Shown here piece by piece: positions 46,550 through 59,300 of a stretch of DNA of 64,000 nt. Origin of the DNA: Megachile rotundata. Its lineage: Eukaryota; Arthropoda; Insecta; Hymenoptera; Megachilidae. The stretch spans positions 62,001-126,000 of the forward strand of contig NW_027473617.1 in NCBI RefSeq assembly GCF_050947335.1. Direction: 5' to 3'. Within the stretch, counting starts at the first letter, position 1. Each line of letters begins with the position of its first letter. The translations under genes and the position numbers were made by a program. The notes under the pieces are model-generated. The model was given only the letters and a program-made list of their open reading frames with translations. It made no database searches and had not been told where the DNA came from.

Positions 46550-48899
46550 CGTTCAAAACGATCAAAATTGTTCATTGTGGTGTTGAATTGTGCTCAGATA
46601 GGATAACTTAACATAACTAGATAGTACAGAGTCGAATTACAGCGGATATGTGCGAATTAGAGGCTGAATCGTGCGAAAATGAGCATAATTCGTGCAAAAC
46701 GTGCAAAATTGTTCATTGTGGTGTTGAATTGTGCTCAGATAGGATAACTTAACATAACTAGATAGTACAGAGTCGAATTACAGCGGATATGTGCGAATTA
46801 GAGGCTGAATCGTTCGAAAATGAGCAAAATTCGTTCAAAACGAGCAAAATTCGTGCAAAACGAGCAAAATTGTTCATTGTGGTGTTGAATTGTGCTCAGA
46901 TAGGATAACTCAACATAACTAGATAGTACAGAGTCGAATTACAGCGGATATGTGCGAATTAGAGGCTGAATCGTGCGAAAATGAGCATAATTCGTTCAAA
47001 ACGATCAAAATTGTTCATTGTGGTGTTGAATTGTGCTCAGTTACGATAACTTAACATGACTAGATAGTACAGAGTCGAATTACAGCGGATATGTGCGAAT
47101 TAGAGGCTGAATCGTTCGAAAATGAGCAAAATTCGTTCAAAACGAGCAAAATTCGTGCAAAACGAGCAAAATTGTTCATTGTGGTGTTGAATTGTGCTCA
47201 GATAGGATAACTTAACATAACTAGATAGTACAGAGTCGAATTACAGCGGATATGTGCGAATTAGAGGCTGAATCGTGCGAAAATGAGCATAATTCGATTA
47301 AAACGATCAAAATTGCTCATTGTGGTGTTGAATTGTGCTCAGTTATGATAACTTAACATGACTAGATAGTGCAGAGTCGAATTACAGCGGATATGTGCGA
47401 ATTAGAGGCTGAATCGTGCGAAAATGAGCATAATTCGTTCAAAACGATCAAAATTGTTCATTGTGGTGTTGAATTGTGCTCAGTTACGATAACTTAACAT
47501 GACTAGATAGTACAGAGTCGAATTACAGCGGATATGTGCGAATTAGAGGCTGAATCGTGCGAAAATGAGCATAATTCGTTCAAAACGAGCAAAATTGTTC
47601 ATTGTGGTGTTGAATTGTGCTCAGTTACGATAACTTAACATAACTAGATAGTACAGACTCGAATTACAGCGGATATGTGCGAATTAGAGGCTGAATCGTT
47701 CGAAAATGAGCAAAATTCGTTCAAAACGAGCAAAATTGTTCATTGTGGTGTTGAATTGTGCTCAGTTACGATAACTTAACATGACTAGATAGTACGGAGT
47801 CGAATTACAGCGGATATGTGCGAATTAGAGGCTGAATCGTGCGAAAATGAGCAAAATTCGTTCAAAACGAGCAAAATTCGTGCAAAACGAGCAAAATTGT
47901 TCATTGTGGTGTTGAATTGTGCTCAGATAGGATAACTTAACATAACTAGATAGTACAGAGTCGAATTACAGCGGATATGTGCGAATTAGAGGCTGAATCG
48001 TTCGAAAATGAGCAAAATTCGTTCAAAATGAGCATAATACGTTCAAAACGAGCAAAATTGTTCATTGTGGTGTTGAATTGTGCTCAGTTACGATAACTTA
48101 ACATGACTAGATAGTACAGAGTCGAATTACAGCGGATATGTGCGAATTAGAGGCTGAATCGTGCGAAAATGAACATAATTCGTTCAAAACGAGCAAAATT
48201 GTTCATTGTGGTGTCGCATTGTGCTCAGATAGGATAACTTAACATAACTAGATAGTACAGAGTCGAATTACAGAGGATATGTGCGAATTAGAGGCTGAAT
48301 CGTTCGAAAATGAGCAAAATTCGTTCAAAACGAGCAAAATTCGTGCAAAACGAGCAAAATTGTTCATTGTGGTGTTGAATTGTGATCAGATAGGATAACT
48401 TAACATAACTAGATAGTACAGAGTCGAATTACAGCGGATATGTGCGAATTAGAGGCTGAATCGTTCGAAAATGAGCAAAATTCGTTCAAAACGAGCAAAA
48501 TTCGTGCAAAACGAGCAAAATTGTTCATTGTGGTGTTGAATTGTGCTCAGATAGGATAACTTAACATAACTAGATAGTACAGAGTCGAATTACAGCGGAT
48601 ATGTGCGAATTAGAGGCTGAGTCGTGCGAAAATGAGCATAATTCGTTCAAAACGATCAAAATTGTTCATTGTGGTGTTGTATTGTGCTCAGTTACGATAA
48701 CTTAACATGACTAGATAGTACAGAGTCGAATTACAGCGGATATGTGCGAATTAGAGGGTGAATCGTGCGAAAATGAGCATAATTCGTTCAAAACGATCAA
48801 AATTGTTCATTGTGGTGTTGTATTGTGCTCAGTTACGATAACTTAACATGACTAGATAGTACAGAGTCGAATTACACCGGATATGTGCGAATTAGAGGC
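46550..48899 (+). repeat. 2517-bp-offset HOR, leading copy
   Basis: Marks ATAACTCAACATAAC (46909 with 49426) and CAGACTCG (47654 with 50171) are 2517 bp apart (17 x 141 + 6 x 20). The 1913-bp unit to the right carries the same order with a shorter end. TCGCATTG near 48215, GAGGGTGAATCG (48751-48760) and TACACCGG (about 48875) are local marks; TACACCGG recurs near 53284. Confidence 0.85.
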
Positions 48900-50812
48900 T
48901 GAATCGTGCGAAAATGAGCATAATTCGTTCAAAACGATCAAAATTGTTCATTGTGGTGTTGAATTGTGCTCAGTTACGATAACTTAACATGACTAGATAG
49001 TACAGAGTCGAATTACAGCGGATATGTGCGAATTAGAGGCTGAATCGTGCGAAAATGAGCATAATTCGTTCAAAACGATCAAAATTGTTCATTGTGGTGT
49101 TGAATTGTGCTCAGATAGGATAACTTAACATAACTAGATAGTACAGAGTCGAATTACAGCGGATATGTGCGAATTAGAGGCTGAATCGTGCGAAAATGAG
49201 CATAATTCGTGCAAAACGTGCAAAATTGTTCATTGTGGTGTTGAATTGTGCTCAGATAGGATAACTTAACATAACTAGATAGTACAGAGTCGAATTACAG
49301 CGGATATGTGCGAATTAGAGGCTGAATCGTTCGAAAATGAGCAAAATTCGTTCAAAACGAGCAAAATTCGTGCAAAACGAGCAAAATTGTTCATTGTGGT
49401 GTTGAATTGTGCTCAGATAGGATAACTCAACATAACTAGATAGTACAGAGTCGAATTACAGCGGATATGTGCGAATTAGAGGCTGAATCGTGCGAAAATG
49501 AGCATAATTCGTTCAAAACGATCAAAATTGTTCATTGTGGTGTTGAATTGTGCTCAGTTACGATAACTTAACATGACTAGATAGTACAGAGTCGAATTAC
49601 AGCGGATATGTGCGAATTAGAGGCTGAATCGTTCGAAAATGAGCAAAATTCGTTCAAAACGAGCAAAATTCGTGCAAAACGAGCAAAATTGTTCATTGTG
49701 GTGTTGAATTGTGCTCAGATAGGATAACTTAACATAACTAGATAGTACAGAGTCGAATTACAGCGGATATGTGCGAATTAGAGGCTGAATCGTGCGAAAA
49801 TGAGCATAATTCGATTAAAACGATCAAAATTGCTCATTGTGGTGTTGAATTGTGCTCAGTTATGATAACTTAACATGACTAGATAGTACAGAGTCGAATT
49901 ACAGCGGATATGTGCGAATTAGAGGCTGAATCGTGCGAAAATGAGCATAATTCGTTCAAAACGATCAAAATTGTTCATTGTGGTGTTGAATTGTGCTCAG
50001 TTACGATAACTTAACATGACTAGATAGTACAGAGTCGAATTACAGCGGATATGTGCGAATTAGAGGCTGAATCGTGCGAAAATGAGCATAATTCGTTCAA
50101 AACGAGCAAAATTGTTCATTGTGGTGTTGAATTGTGCTCAGTTACGATAACTTAACATAACTAGATAGTACAGACTCGAATTACAGCGGATATGTGCGAA
50201 TTAGAGGCTGAATCGTTCGAAAATGAGCAAAATTCGTTCAAAACGAGCAAAATTGTTCATTGTGGTGTTGAATTGTGCTCAGTTACGATAACTTAACATA
50301 ACTAGATAGTACAGAGTCGAATTACAGCGGATATGTGCGAATTAGAGGCTGAATCGTGCGAAAATGAGCAAAATTCGTTCAAAACGAGCAAAATTCGTGC
50401 AAAACGAGCAAAATTGTTCATTGTGGTGTTGAATTGTGCTCAGATAGGATAACTTAACATAACTAGATAGTACAGAGTCGAATTACAGCGGATATGTGCG
50501 AATTAGAGGCTGAATCGTGCGAAAATGAACATAATTCGTTCAAAACGAGCAAAATTGTTCATTGTGGTGTCGAATTGTGCTCAGATAGGATAACTTAACA
50601 TAACTAGATAGTACAGAGTCGAATTACAGAGGATATGTGCGAATTAGAGGCTGAATCGTTCGAAAATGAGCAAAATTCGTTCAAAACGAGCAAAATTCGT
50701 GCAAAACGAGCAAAATTGTTCATTGTGGTGTTGAATTGTGATCAGATAGGATAACTTAACATAACTAGATAGTACAGAGTCGAATTACAGCGGATATGTG
50801 CGAATTAGAGGC
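48900..50812 (+). repeat. 1913-bp HOR, copy 1 (13 monomers)
   Basis: ATAACTCAAC (49426), CAGACTCG (50171) and GTGATCAG (50738) each recur exactly 1913 bp later. 1913 = 13 x 141 + 4 x 20, and the four 161-bp monomers are visible near 49.36, 49.67, 50.40 and 50.70 kb. Confidence 0.92.
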
Positions 50813-52735
50813 TGAATCGTGCGAAAATGAGCATAATTCGTTCAAAACGATCAAAATTGTTCATTGTGGTGTTGAATTGTGCTCAGTTACGATAACTTAA
50901 CATGACTAGATAGTACAGAGTCGAATTACAGCGGATATGTGCGAATTAGAGGCTGAATCGTGCGAAAATGAGCATAATTCGTTCAAAACGATCAAAATTG
51001 TTCATTGTGGTGTTGAATTGTGCTCAGATAGGATAACTTAACATAACTAGATAGTACAGAGTCGAATTACAGCGGATATGTGCGAATTAGAGGCTGAATC
51101 GTGCGAAAATGAGCATAATTCGTGCAAAACGTGCAAAATTGGTCATTGTGGTGTTGAATTGTGCTCAGATAGGATAACTTAACATAACTAGATAGTACAG
51201 AGTCGAATTACAGCGGATATGTGCGAATTAGAGGCTGAATCGTTCGAAAATGAGCAAAATTCGTTCAAAACGAGCAAAATTCGTGCAAAACGAGCAAAAT
51301 TGTTCATTGTGGTGTTGAATTGTGCTCAGATAGGATAACTCAACATAACTAGATAGTACAGAGTCGAATTACAGCGGATATGTGCGAATTAGAGGCTGAA
51401 TCGTGCGAAAATGAGCATAATTCGTTCAAAACGATCAAAATTGTTCATTGTGGTGTTGAATTGTGCTCAGTTACGATAACTTAACATGACTAGATAGTAC
51501 AGAGTCGAATTACAGCGGATATGTGCGAATTAGAGGCTGAATCGTTCGAAAATGAGCAAAATTCGTTCAAAACGAGCAAAATTCGTGCAAAACGAGCAAA
51601 ATTGTTCATTGTGGTGTTGAATTGTGCTCAGATAGGATAACTTAACATAACTAGATAGTACAGAGTCGAATTACAGCGGATATGTGCGAATTAGAGGCTG
51701 AATCGTGCGAAAATGAGCATAATTCGATTAAAACGATCAAAATTGCTCATTGTGGTGTTGAATTGTGCTCAGTTATGATAACTTAACATGACTAGATAGT
51801 ACAGAGTCGAATTACAGCGGATATGTGCGAATTAGAGGCTGAATCGTGCGAAAATGAGCATAATTCGTTCAAAACGATCAAAATTGTTCATTGTGGTGTT
51901 GAATTGTGCTCAGTTACGATAACTTAACATGACTAGATAGTACAGAGTCGAATTACAGCGGATATGTGCGAATTAGAGGCTGAATCGTGCGAAAATGAGC
52001 ATAATTCGTTCAAAACGAGCAAAATTGTTCATTGTGGTGTTGAATTGTGCTCAGTTACGATAACTTAACATAACTAGATAGTACAGACTCGAATTACAGC
52101 GGATATGTGCGAATTAGAGGCTGAATCGTTCGAAAATGAGCAAAATTCGTTCAAAACGAGCAAAATTGTTCATTGTGGTGTTGAATTGTGCTCAGTTACG
52201 ATAACTTAACATAACTAGATAGTACAGAGTCGAATTACAGCGGATATGTGCGAATTAGAGGCTGAATCGTGCGAAAATGAGCAAAATTCGTTCAAAACGA
52301 GCAAAATTCGTGCAAAACGAGCAAAATTGTTCATTGTGGTGTTGAATTGTGCTCAGATAGGATAACTTAACATAACTAGATAGTACAGAGTCGAATTACA
52401 GCGGATATGTGCGAATTAGAGGCTGAATCGTGCGAAAATGAACATAATTCGTTCAAAACGAGCAAAATTGTTCATTGTGGTGTCGAATTGTGCTCAGATA
52501 GGATAACTTAACATAACTAGATAGTACAGAGTCGAATTACAGAGGATATGTGCGAATTAGAGGCTGAATCGTTCGAAAATGAGCAAAATTCGTTCAAAAC
52601 GAGCAAAATTCGTGCAAAACGAGCAAAATTGTTCATTGTGGTGTTGAATTGTGATCAGATAGGATAACTTAACATAACTAGATAGTACAGAGTCGAATTA
52701 CAGCGGATATGTGCGAATTAGAGGCTGAATCGTGC
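50813..52735 (+). repeat. 1913-bp HOR, copy 2
   Basis: Direct tandem repeat of the preceding unit: 51339, 52084 and 52651 are the matching marks. AAATTGGTCATTG near 51140 is a private change. After about 52.74 kb it diverges to the CGATGAAAATTGC / GAATTGGGCTCAG monomer. Confidence 0.92.
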
Positions 52736-54869
52736 GAAAATGAGCATAATTCGATTAAAACGATGAAAATTGCTCATTGTGGTGTTGAATTGGGCTCAGT
52801 TATGATAACTTAACATGACTAGATAGTACAGAGTCGAATTACAGCGGATATGTGCGAAGTAGAGGCTGAATCGTGCGAAAATGAGCATAATTCGTTCAAA
52901 ACGAGCAAAATTGTTCATTGTGGTGTTGAATTGTGCTCAGTTACGATAACTTAACATAACTAGATAGTACAGAGTCGAATTACAGCGGATATGTGCGAAT
53001 TAGAGGCTGAATCGTTCGAAAATGAGCAAAATTCGTTCAAAACGAGCAAAATTCGTGCAAAACGAGCAAAATTGTTCATTGTGGTGTTGAATTGTGCTCA
53101 GATAGGATAACTTAACATAACTAGATAGTACAGAGTCGAATTACAGCGGATATGTGCGAATTAGAGGCTGAATCGTGCGAAAATGAGCATAATTCGTTCA
53201 AAACGATCAAAATTGTTCATTGTGGTGTTGTATTGTGCTCAGTTACGATAACTTAACATGACTAGATAGTACAGAGTCGAATTACACCGGATATGTGCGA
53301 ATTAGAGGCTGAATCGTGCGAAAATGAGCATAATTCGTTCAAAACGATCAAAATTGTTCATTGTGGTGTTGAATTGTGCTCAGTTACGATAACTTAACAT
53401 GACTAGATAGTACAGAGTCGAATTACAGCGGATATGTGCGAATTAGAGGCTGAATCGTGCGAAAATGAGCATAATTCGTTCAAAACGATCAAAATTGTTC
53501 ATTGTGGTGTTGAATTGTGCTCAGATAGGATAACTTAACATAACTAGATAGTACAGAGTCGAATTACAGCGGATATGTGCGAATTAGAGGCTGAATCGTG
53601 CGAAAATGAGCATAATTCGTGCAAAACGTGCAAAATTGTTCATTGTGGTGTTGAATTGTGCTCAGATAGGATAACTTAACATAACTAGATAGTACAGAGT
53701 CGAATTACAGCGGATATGTGCGAATTAGAGGCTGAATCGTTCGAAAATGAGCAAAATTCGTTCAAAACGAGCAAAATTCGTGCAAAACGAGCAAAATTGT
53801 TCATTGTGGTGTTGAATTGTGCTCAGAGAGGATAACTCAACATAACTAGATAGTACAGAGTCGAATTACAGCGGATATGTGCGAATTAGAGGCTGAATCG
53901 TGCGAAAATGAGCATAATTCGTTCAAAACGATCAAAATTGTTCATTGTGGTGTTGAATTGTGCTCAGTTACTATAACTTAACATGACTAGATAGTACAGA
54001 GTCGAATTACAGCGGATATGTGCGAATTAGAGGCTGAATCGTTCGAAAATGAGCAAAATTCGTTCAAAACGAGCAAAATTCGTGCAAAACGAGCAAAATT
54101 GTTCATTGTGGTGTTGAATTGTGCTCAGATAGGATAACTTAACATAACTAGATAGTACAGAGTCGAATTACAGCGGATATGTGCGAATTAGAGGCTGAAT
54201 CGTGCGAAAATGAGCATAATTCGATTAAAACGATCAAAATTGCTCATTGTGGTGTTGAATTGTGCTCAGTTATGATAACTTAACATGACTAGATAGTACA
54301 GAGTCGAATTACAGCGGATATGTGCGAATTAGAGGCTGAATCGTGCGAAAATGAGCATAATTCGTTCAAAACGATCAAAATTGTTCATTGTGGTGTTGAA
54401 TTGTGCTCAGTTACGATAACTTAACATGACTAGATAGTACAGAGTCGAATTACAGCGGATATGTGCGAATTAGAGGCTGAATCGTGCGAAAATGAGCATA
54501 ATTCGTTCAAAACGAGCAAAATTGTTCATTGTGGTGTTGAATTGTGCTCAGTTACGATAACTTAACATAACTAGATAGTACAGACTCGAATTACAGCGGA
54601 TATGTGCGAATTAGAGGCTGAATCGTTCGAAAATGAGCAAAATTCGTTCAAAACGAGCAAAATTGTTCATTGTGGTGTTGAATTGTGCTCAGTTACGATA
54701 ACTTAACATAACTAGATAGTACAGAGTCGAATTACAGCGGATATGTGCGAATTAGAGGCTGAATCGTGCGAAAATGAGCAAAATTCGTTCAAAACGAGCA
54801 AAATTCGTGCAAAACGAGCAAAATTGTTCATTGTGGTGTTGAATTGTGCTCAGATAGGATAACTTAACA
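52736..54869 (+). repeat. Third HOR copy with a different insert
   Basis: ATAACTCAAC (53836) and CAGACTCG (54581) lie 2497 bp after copy 2. The extra 584 bp over 1913 is four beta/alpha monomers carrying GAATTGGGCTCAG (52792), GCGAAGTAG (52851-52860) and TACACCGG (53284). About 52.44-53.28 kb also matches 55.10-55.94 kb at 2658 bp. Private: CAGAGAGGATAAC (53821 on) and TTACTATAAC (53971). Confidence 0.85.
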
Positions 54870-56762
54870 TAACTAGATAGTACAGAGTCGAATTACAGCG
54901 GATATGTGCGAATTAGAGGCTGAATCGTTCGAAAATGAGCAAAATTCGTTCAAAATGAGCATAATACGTTCAAAACGAGCAAAATTGTTCATTGTGGTGT
55001 TGAATTGTGCTCAGTTACGATAACTTAACATGACTAGATAGTACAGAGTCGAATTACAGCGGATATGTGCGAATTAGAGGCTGAATCGTGCGAAAATGAA
55101 CATAATTCGTTCAAAACGAGCAAAATTGTTCATTGTGGTGTCGAATTGTGCTCAGATAGGATAACTTAACATAACTAGATAGTACAGAGTCGAATTACAG
55201 AGGATATGTGCGAATTAGAGGCTGAATCGTTCGAAAATGAGCAAAATTCGTTCAAAACGAGCAAAATTCGTGCAAAACGAGCAAAATTGTTCATTGTGGT
55301 GTTGAATTGTGATCAGATAGGATAACTTAACATAACTAGATAGTACAGAGTCGAATTACAGCGGATATGTGCGAATTAGAGGCTGAATCGTGCGAAAATG
55401 AGCATAATTCGATTAAAACGATGAAAATTGCTCATTGTGGTGTTGAATTGGGCTCAGTTATGATAACTTAACATGACTAGATAGTACAGAGTCGAATTAC
55501 AGCGGATATGTGCGAACTAGAGGCTGAATCGTGCGAAAATGAGCATAATTCGTTCAAAACGAGCAAAATTGTTCATTGTGGTGTTGAATTGTGCTCAGTT
55601 ACGATAACTTAACATAACTAGATAGTACAGAGTCGAATTACAGCGGATATGTGCGAATTAGAGGCTGAATCGTTCGAAAATGAGCAAAATTCGTTCAAAA
55701 CGAGCAAAATTCGTGCAAAACGAGCAAAATTGTTCATTGTGGTGTTGAATTGTGCTCAGATAGGATAACTTAACATAACTAGATAGTACAGAGTCGAATT
55801 ACAGCGGATATGTGCGAATTAGAGGCTGAATCGTGCGAAAATGAGCATAATTCGTTCAAAACGATCAAAATTGTTCATTGTGGTGTTGTATTGTGCTCAG
55901 TTACGATAACTTAACATGACTAGATAGTACAGAGTCGAATTACAGCGGATATGTGCGAATTAGAGGCTGAATCGTGCGAAAATGAGCATAATTCGTTCAA
56001 AACGATCAAAATTGTTCATTGTTGTGTTGAATTGTGCTCAGTTACGATAACTTAACATGACTAGATAGTACAGAGTCGAATTACAGCGGATATGTGCGAA
56101 TTAGAGGCTGAATCGTGCGAAAATGAGCATAATTCGTTCAAAACGATCAAAATTGTTCATTGTGGTGTTGAATTGTGCTCAGATAGGATAACTTAACATA
56201 ACTAGATAGTACAGAGTCGAATTACAGCGGATATGTGCGAATTAGAGGCTGAATCGTGCGAAAATGAGCATAATTCGATTAAAACGATCAAAATTGCTGA
56301 TTGTGGTGTTGAATTGTGCTCAGTTATGATAACTCAACATGACTAGATAGTACAGAGTCGAATTACAGCGGATATGTGCGAATTAGAGGCTGAATCGTGC
56401 GAAAATGAGCATAATTCGTTCAAAACGATCAAAATTGTTCATTGTGGTGTTGAATTGTGCTCAGTTACGATAACTTAACATGACTAGATAGTACAGAGTC
56501 GAATTACAGCGGATATGTGCGAATTAGAGGCTGAATCGTGCGAAAATGAGCATAATTCGTTCAAAACGAGCAAAATTGTTCATTGTGGTGTTGAATTGTG
56601 CTCAGATAGGATAAGTTAACATAACTAGATAGTACAGAGTCGAATTACAGCGGATATGTGCGAATTAGAGGCTGAATCGTGCGAAAATGAGCATAATTCG
56701 TTCAAAACGTGCAAAATTGTTCATTGTGGTGTTGAATTGTGCTCAGTTACGATAACTTAACA
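54870..56762 (+). repeat. 1893-bp HOR, copy 1 (13 monomers)
   Basis: GTTCAAAATGAGCATAATACG (54951 with 56844), GTGATCAG (55309 with 57202), GAATTGGGCTCAG (55450 with 57343), TTGTTGTGTTG (56021 with 57914) and ATAAGTTAAC (56614 with 58507) are all 1893 bp apart. 1893 = 13 x 141 + 3 x 20. AATTGCTGATTG is another shared mark. Confidence 0.92.
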
Positions 56763-58738
56763 TGACTAGATAGTACAGAGTCGAATTACAGCGGATATGT
56801 GCGAATTAGAGGCTGAATCGTTCGAAAATGAGCAAAATTCGTTCAAAATGAGCATAATACGTTCAAAACGAGCAAAATTGTTCATTGTGGTGTTGAATTG
56901 TGCTCAGTTACGATAACTTAACATGACTAGATAGTACAGAGTCGAATTACAGCGGATATGTGCGAATTAGAGGCTGAATCGTGCGAAAATGAACATAATT
57001 CGTTCAAAACGAGCAAAATTGTTCATTGTGGTGTCGAATTGTGCTCAGATAGGATAACTTAACATAACTAGATAGTACAGAGTCGAATTACAGAGGATAT
57101 GTGCGAATTAGAGGCTGAATCGTTCGAAAATGAGCAAAATTCGTTCAAAACGAGCAAAATTCGTGCAAAACGAGCAAAATTGTTCATTGTGGTGTTGAAT
57201 TGTGATCAGATAGGATAACTTAACATAACTAGATAGTACAGAGTCGAATTACAGCGGATATGTGCGAATTAGAGGCTGAATCGTGCGAAAATGAGCATAA
57301 TTCGATTAAAACGATGAAAATTGCTCATTGTGGTGTTGAATTGGGCTCAGTTATGATAACTTAACATGACTAGATAGTACAGAGTCGAATTACAGCGGAT
57401 ATGTGCGAACTAGAGGCTGAATCGTTCGAAAATGAGCAAAATTCGTTCAAAACGAGCAAAATTGTTCATTGTGGTGTTGAATTGTGCTCAGTTACGATAA
57501 CTTAACATAACTAGATAGTACAGAGTCGAATTACAGCGGATATGTGCGAATTAGAGGCTGAATCGTTCGAAAATGAGCAAAATTCGTTCAAAACGAGCAA
57601 AATTCGTGCAAAACGAGCAAAATTGTTCATTGTGGTGTTGAATTGTGCTCAGATAGGATAACTTAACATAACTAGATAGTACAGAGTCGAATTACAGCGG
57701 ATATGTGCGAATTAGAGGCTGAATCGTGCGAAAATGAGCATAATTCGTTCAAAACGATCAAAATTGTTCATTGTGGTGTTGTATTGTGCTCAGTTACGAT
57801 AACTTAACATGACTAGATAGTACAGAGTCGAATTACAGCGGATATGTGCGAATTAGAGGCTGAATCGTGCGAAAATGAGCATAATTCGTTCAAAACGATC
57901 AAAATTGTTCATTGTTGTGTTGAATTGTGCTCAGTTACGATAACTTAACATGACTAGATAGTACAGAGTCGAATTACAGCGGATATGTGCGAATTAGAGG
58001 CTGAATCGTGCGAAAATGAGCATAATTCGTTCAAAACGATCAAAATTGTTCATTGTGGTGTTGAATTGTGCTCAGATAGGATAACTTAACATAACTAGAT
58101 AGTACAGAGTCGAATTACAGCGGATATGTGCGAATTAGAGGCTGAATCGTGCGAAAATGAGCATAATTCGATTAAAACGATCAAAATTGCTGATTGTGGT
58201 GTTGAATTGTGCTCAGTTATGATAACTCAACATGACTAGATAGTACAGAGTCGAATTACAGCGGATATGTGCGAATTAGAGGCTGAATCGTGCGAAAATG
58301 AGCATAATTCGTTCAAAACGATCAAAATTGTTCATTGTGGTGTTGAATTGTGCTCAGTTACGATAACTTAACATGACTAGATAGTACAGAGTCGAATTAC
58401 AGCGGATATGTGCGAATTAGAGGCTGAATCGTGCGAAAATGAGCATAATTCGTTCAAAACGAGCAAAATTGTTCATTGTGGTGTTGAATTGTGCTCAGAT
58501 AGGATAAGTTAACATAACTAGATAGTACAGAGTCGAATTACAGCGGATATGTGCGAATTAGAGGCTGAATCGTGCGAAAATGAGCATAATTCGTTCAAAA
58601 CGTGCAAAATTGTTCATTGTGGTGTTGAATTGTGCTCAGTTACGATAACTTAACATGACTAGATAGTACAGAGTCGAATTACAGCGGATATGTGCGAATT
58701 AGAGGCTGAATCGTTCGAAAATGAGCAAAATTCGTTCA
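56763..58738 (+). repeat. 1893-bp HOR, copy 2
   Basis: Partner of 54870-56762. One monomer near 57.42 kb has changed from the GTGCGAAAATGAGCAT form to the GTTCGAAAATGAGCAA form without a length change. The match ends at 58738 where CAAAATGAGC becomes CAAAACGAGC. Confidence 0.9.
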
Positions 58739-59300
58739 AAACGAGCAAAATTCGTGCAAAACGAGCAAAATTGTTCATTGTGGTGTTGAATTGTGCTCAG
58801 ATAGGATAACTTAACATAACTAGATAGTACAGAGTCGAATTACAGCGGATATGTGCGAATTAGAGGCTGAATCGTGCGAAAATGAGCATAATTCGATTAA
58901 AACGATGAAAATTGCTCATTGTGGTGTTGAATTGTGCTCAGTTATGATAACTTAACATGACTAGATAGTACAGAGTCGAATTACAGCGGATATGTGCGAA
59001 CTAGAGGCTGAATCGTGCGAAAATGAGCATAATTCGTTCAAAACGATCAAAATTGTTCATTGTGGTGTTGAATTGTGCTCAGTTACGATAACTTAACATG
59101 ACTAGATAGTACAGAGTCGAATTACAGCTGATATGTGCGAATTAGAGGCTGAATCGTGCGAAAATGAGCATAATTCGTTCAAAACGAGCAAAATTGTTCA
59201 TTGTGGTGTTGAATTGTGCTCAGATAGGATAACTTAACATAACTAGATAGTACAGAGTCGAATTACAGCGGATATGTGCGAATTAGAGGCTGAATCGTGC
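57040..59300 (+). repeat. 4612-bp-offset segment, left copy
   Basis: GTGATCAG (57202 with 61814), GAATTGGGCTCAG (57343 with 61955), TTGTTGTGTTG (57914 with 62526), ATAAGTTAAC (58507 with 63119) and CATAAGTAG (59381 with 63993) are 4612 bp apart. 4612 = 32 x 141 + 5 x 20, and five 161-bp monomers can be counted in between. Confidence 0.88.
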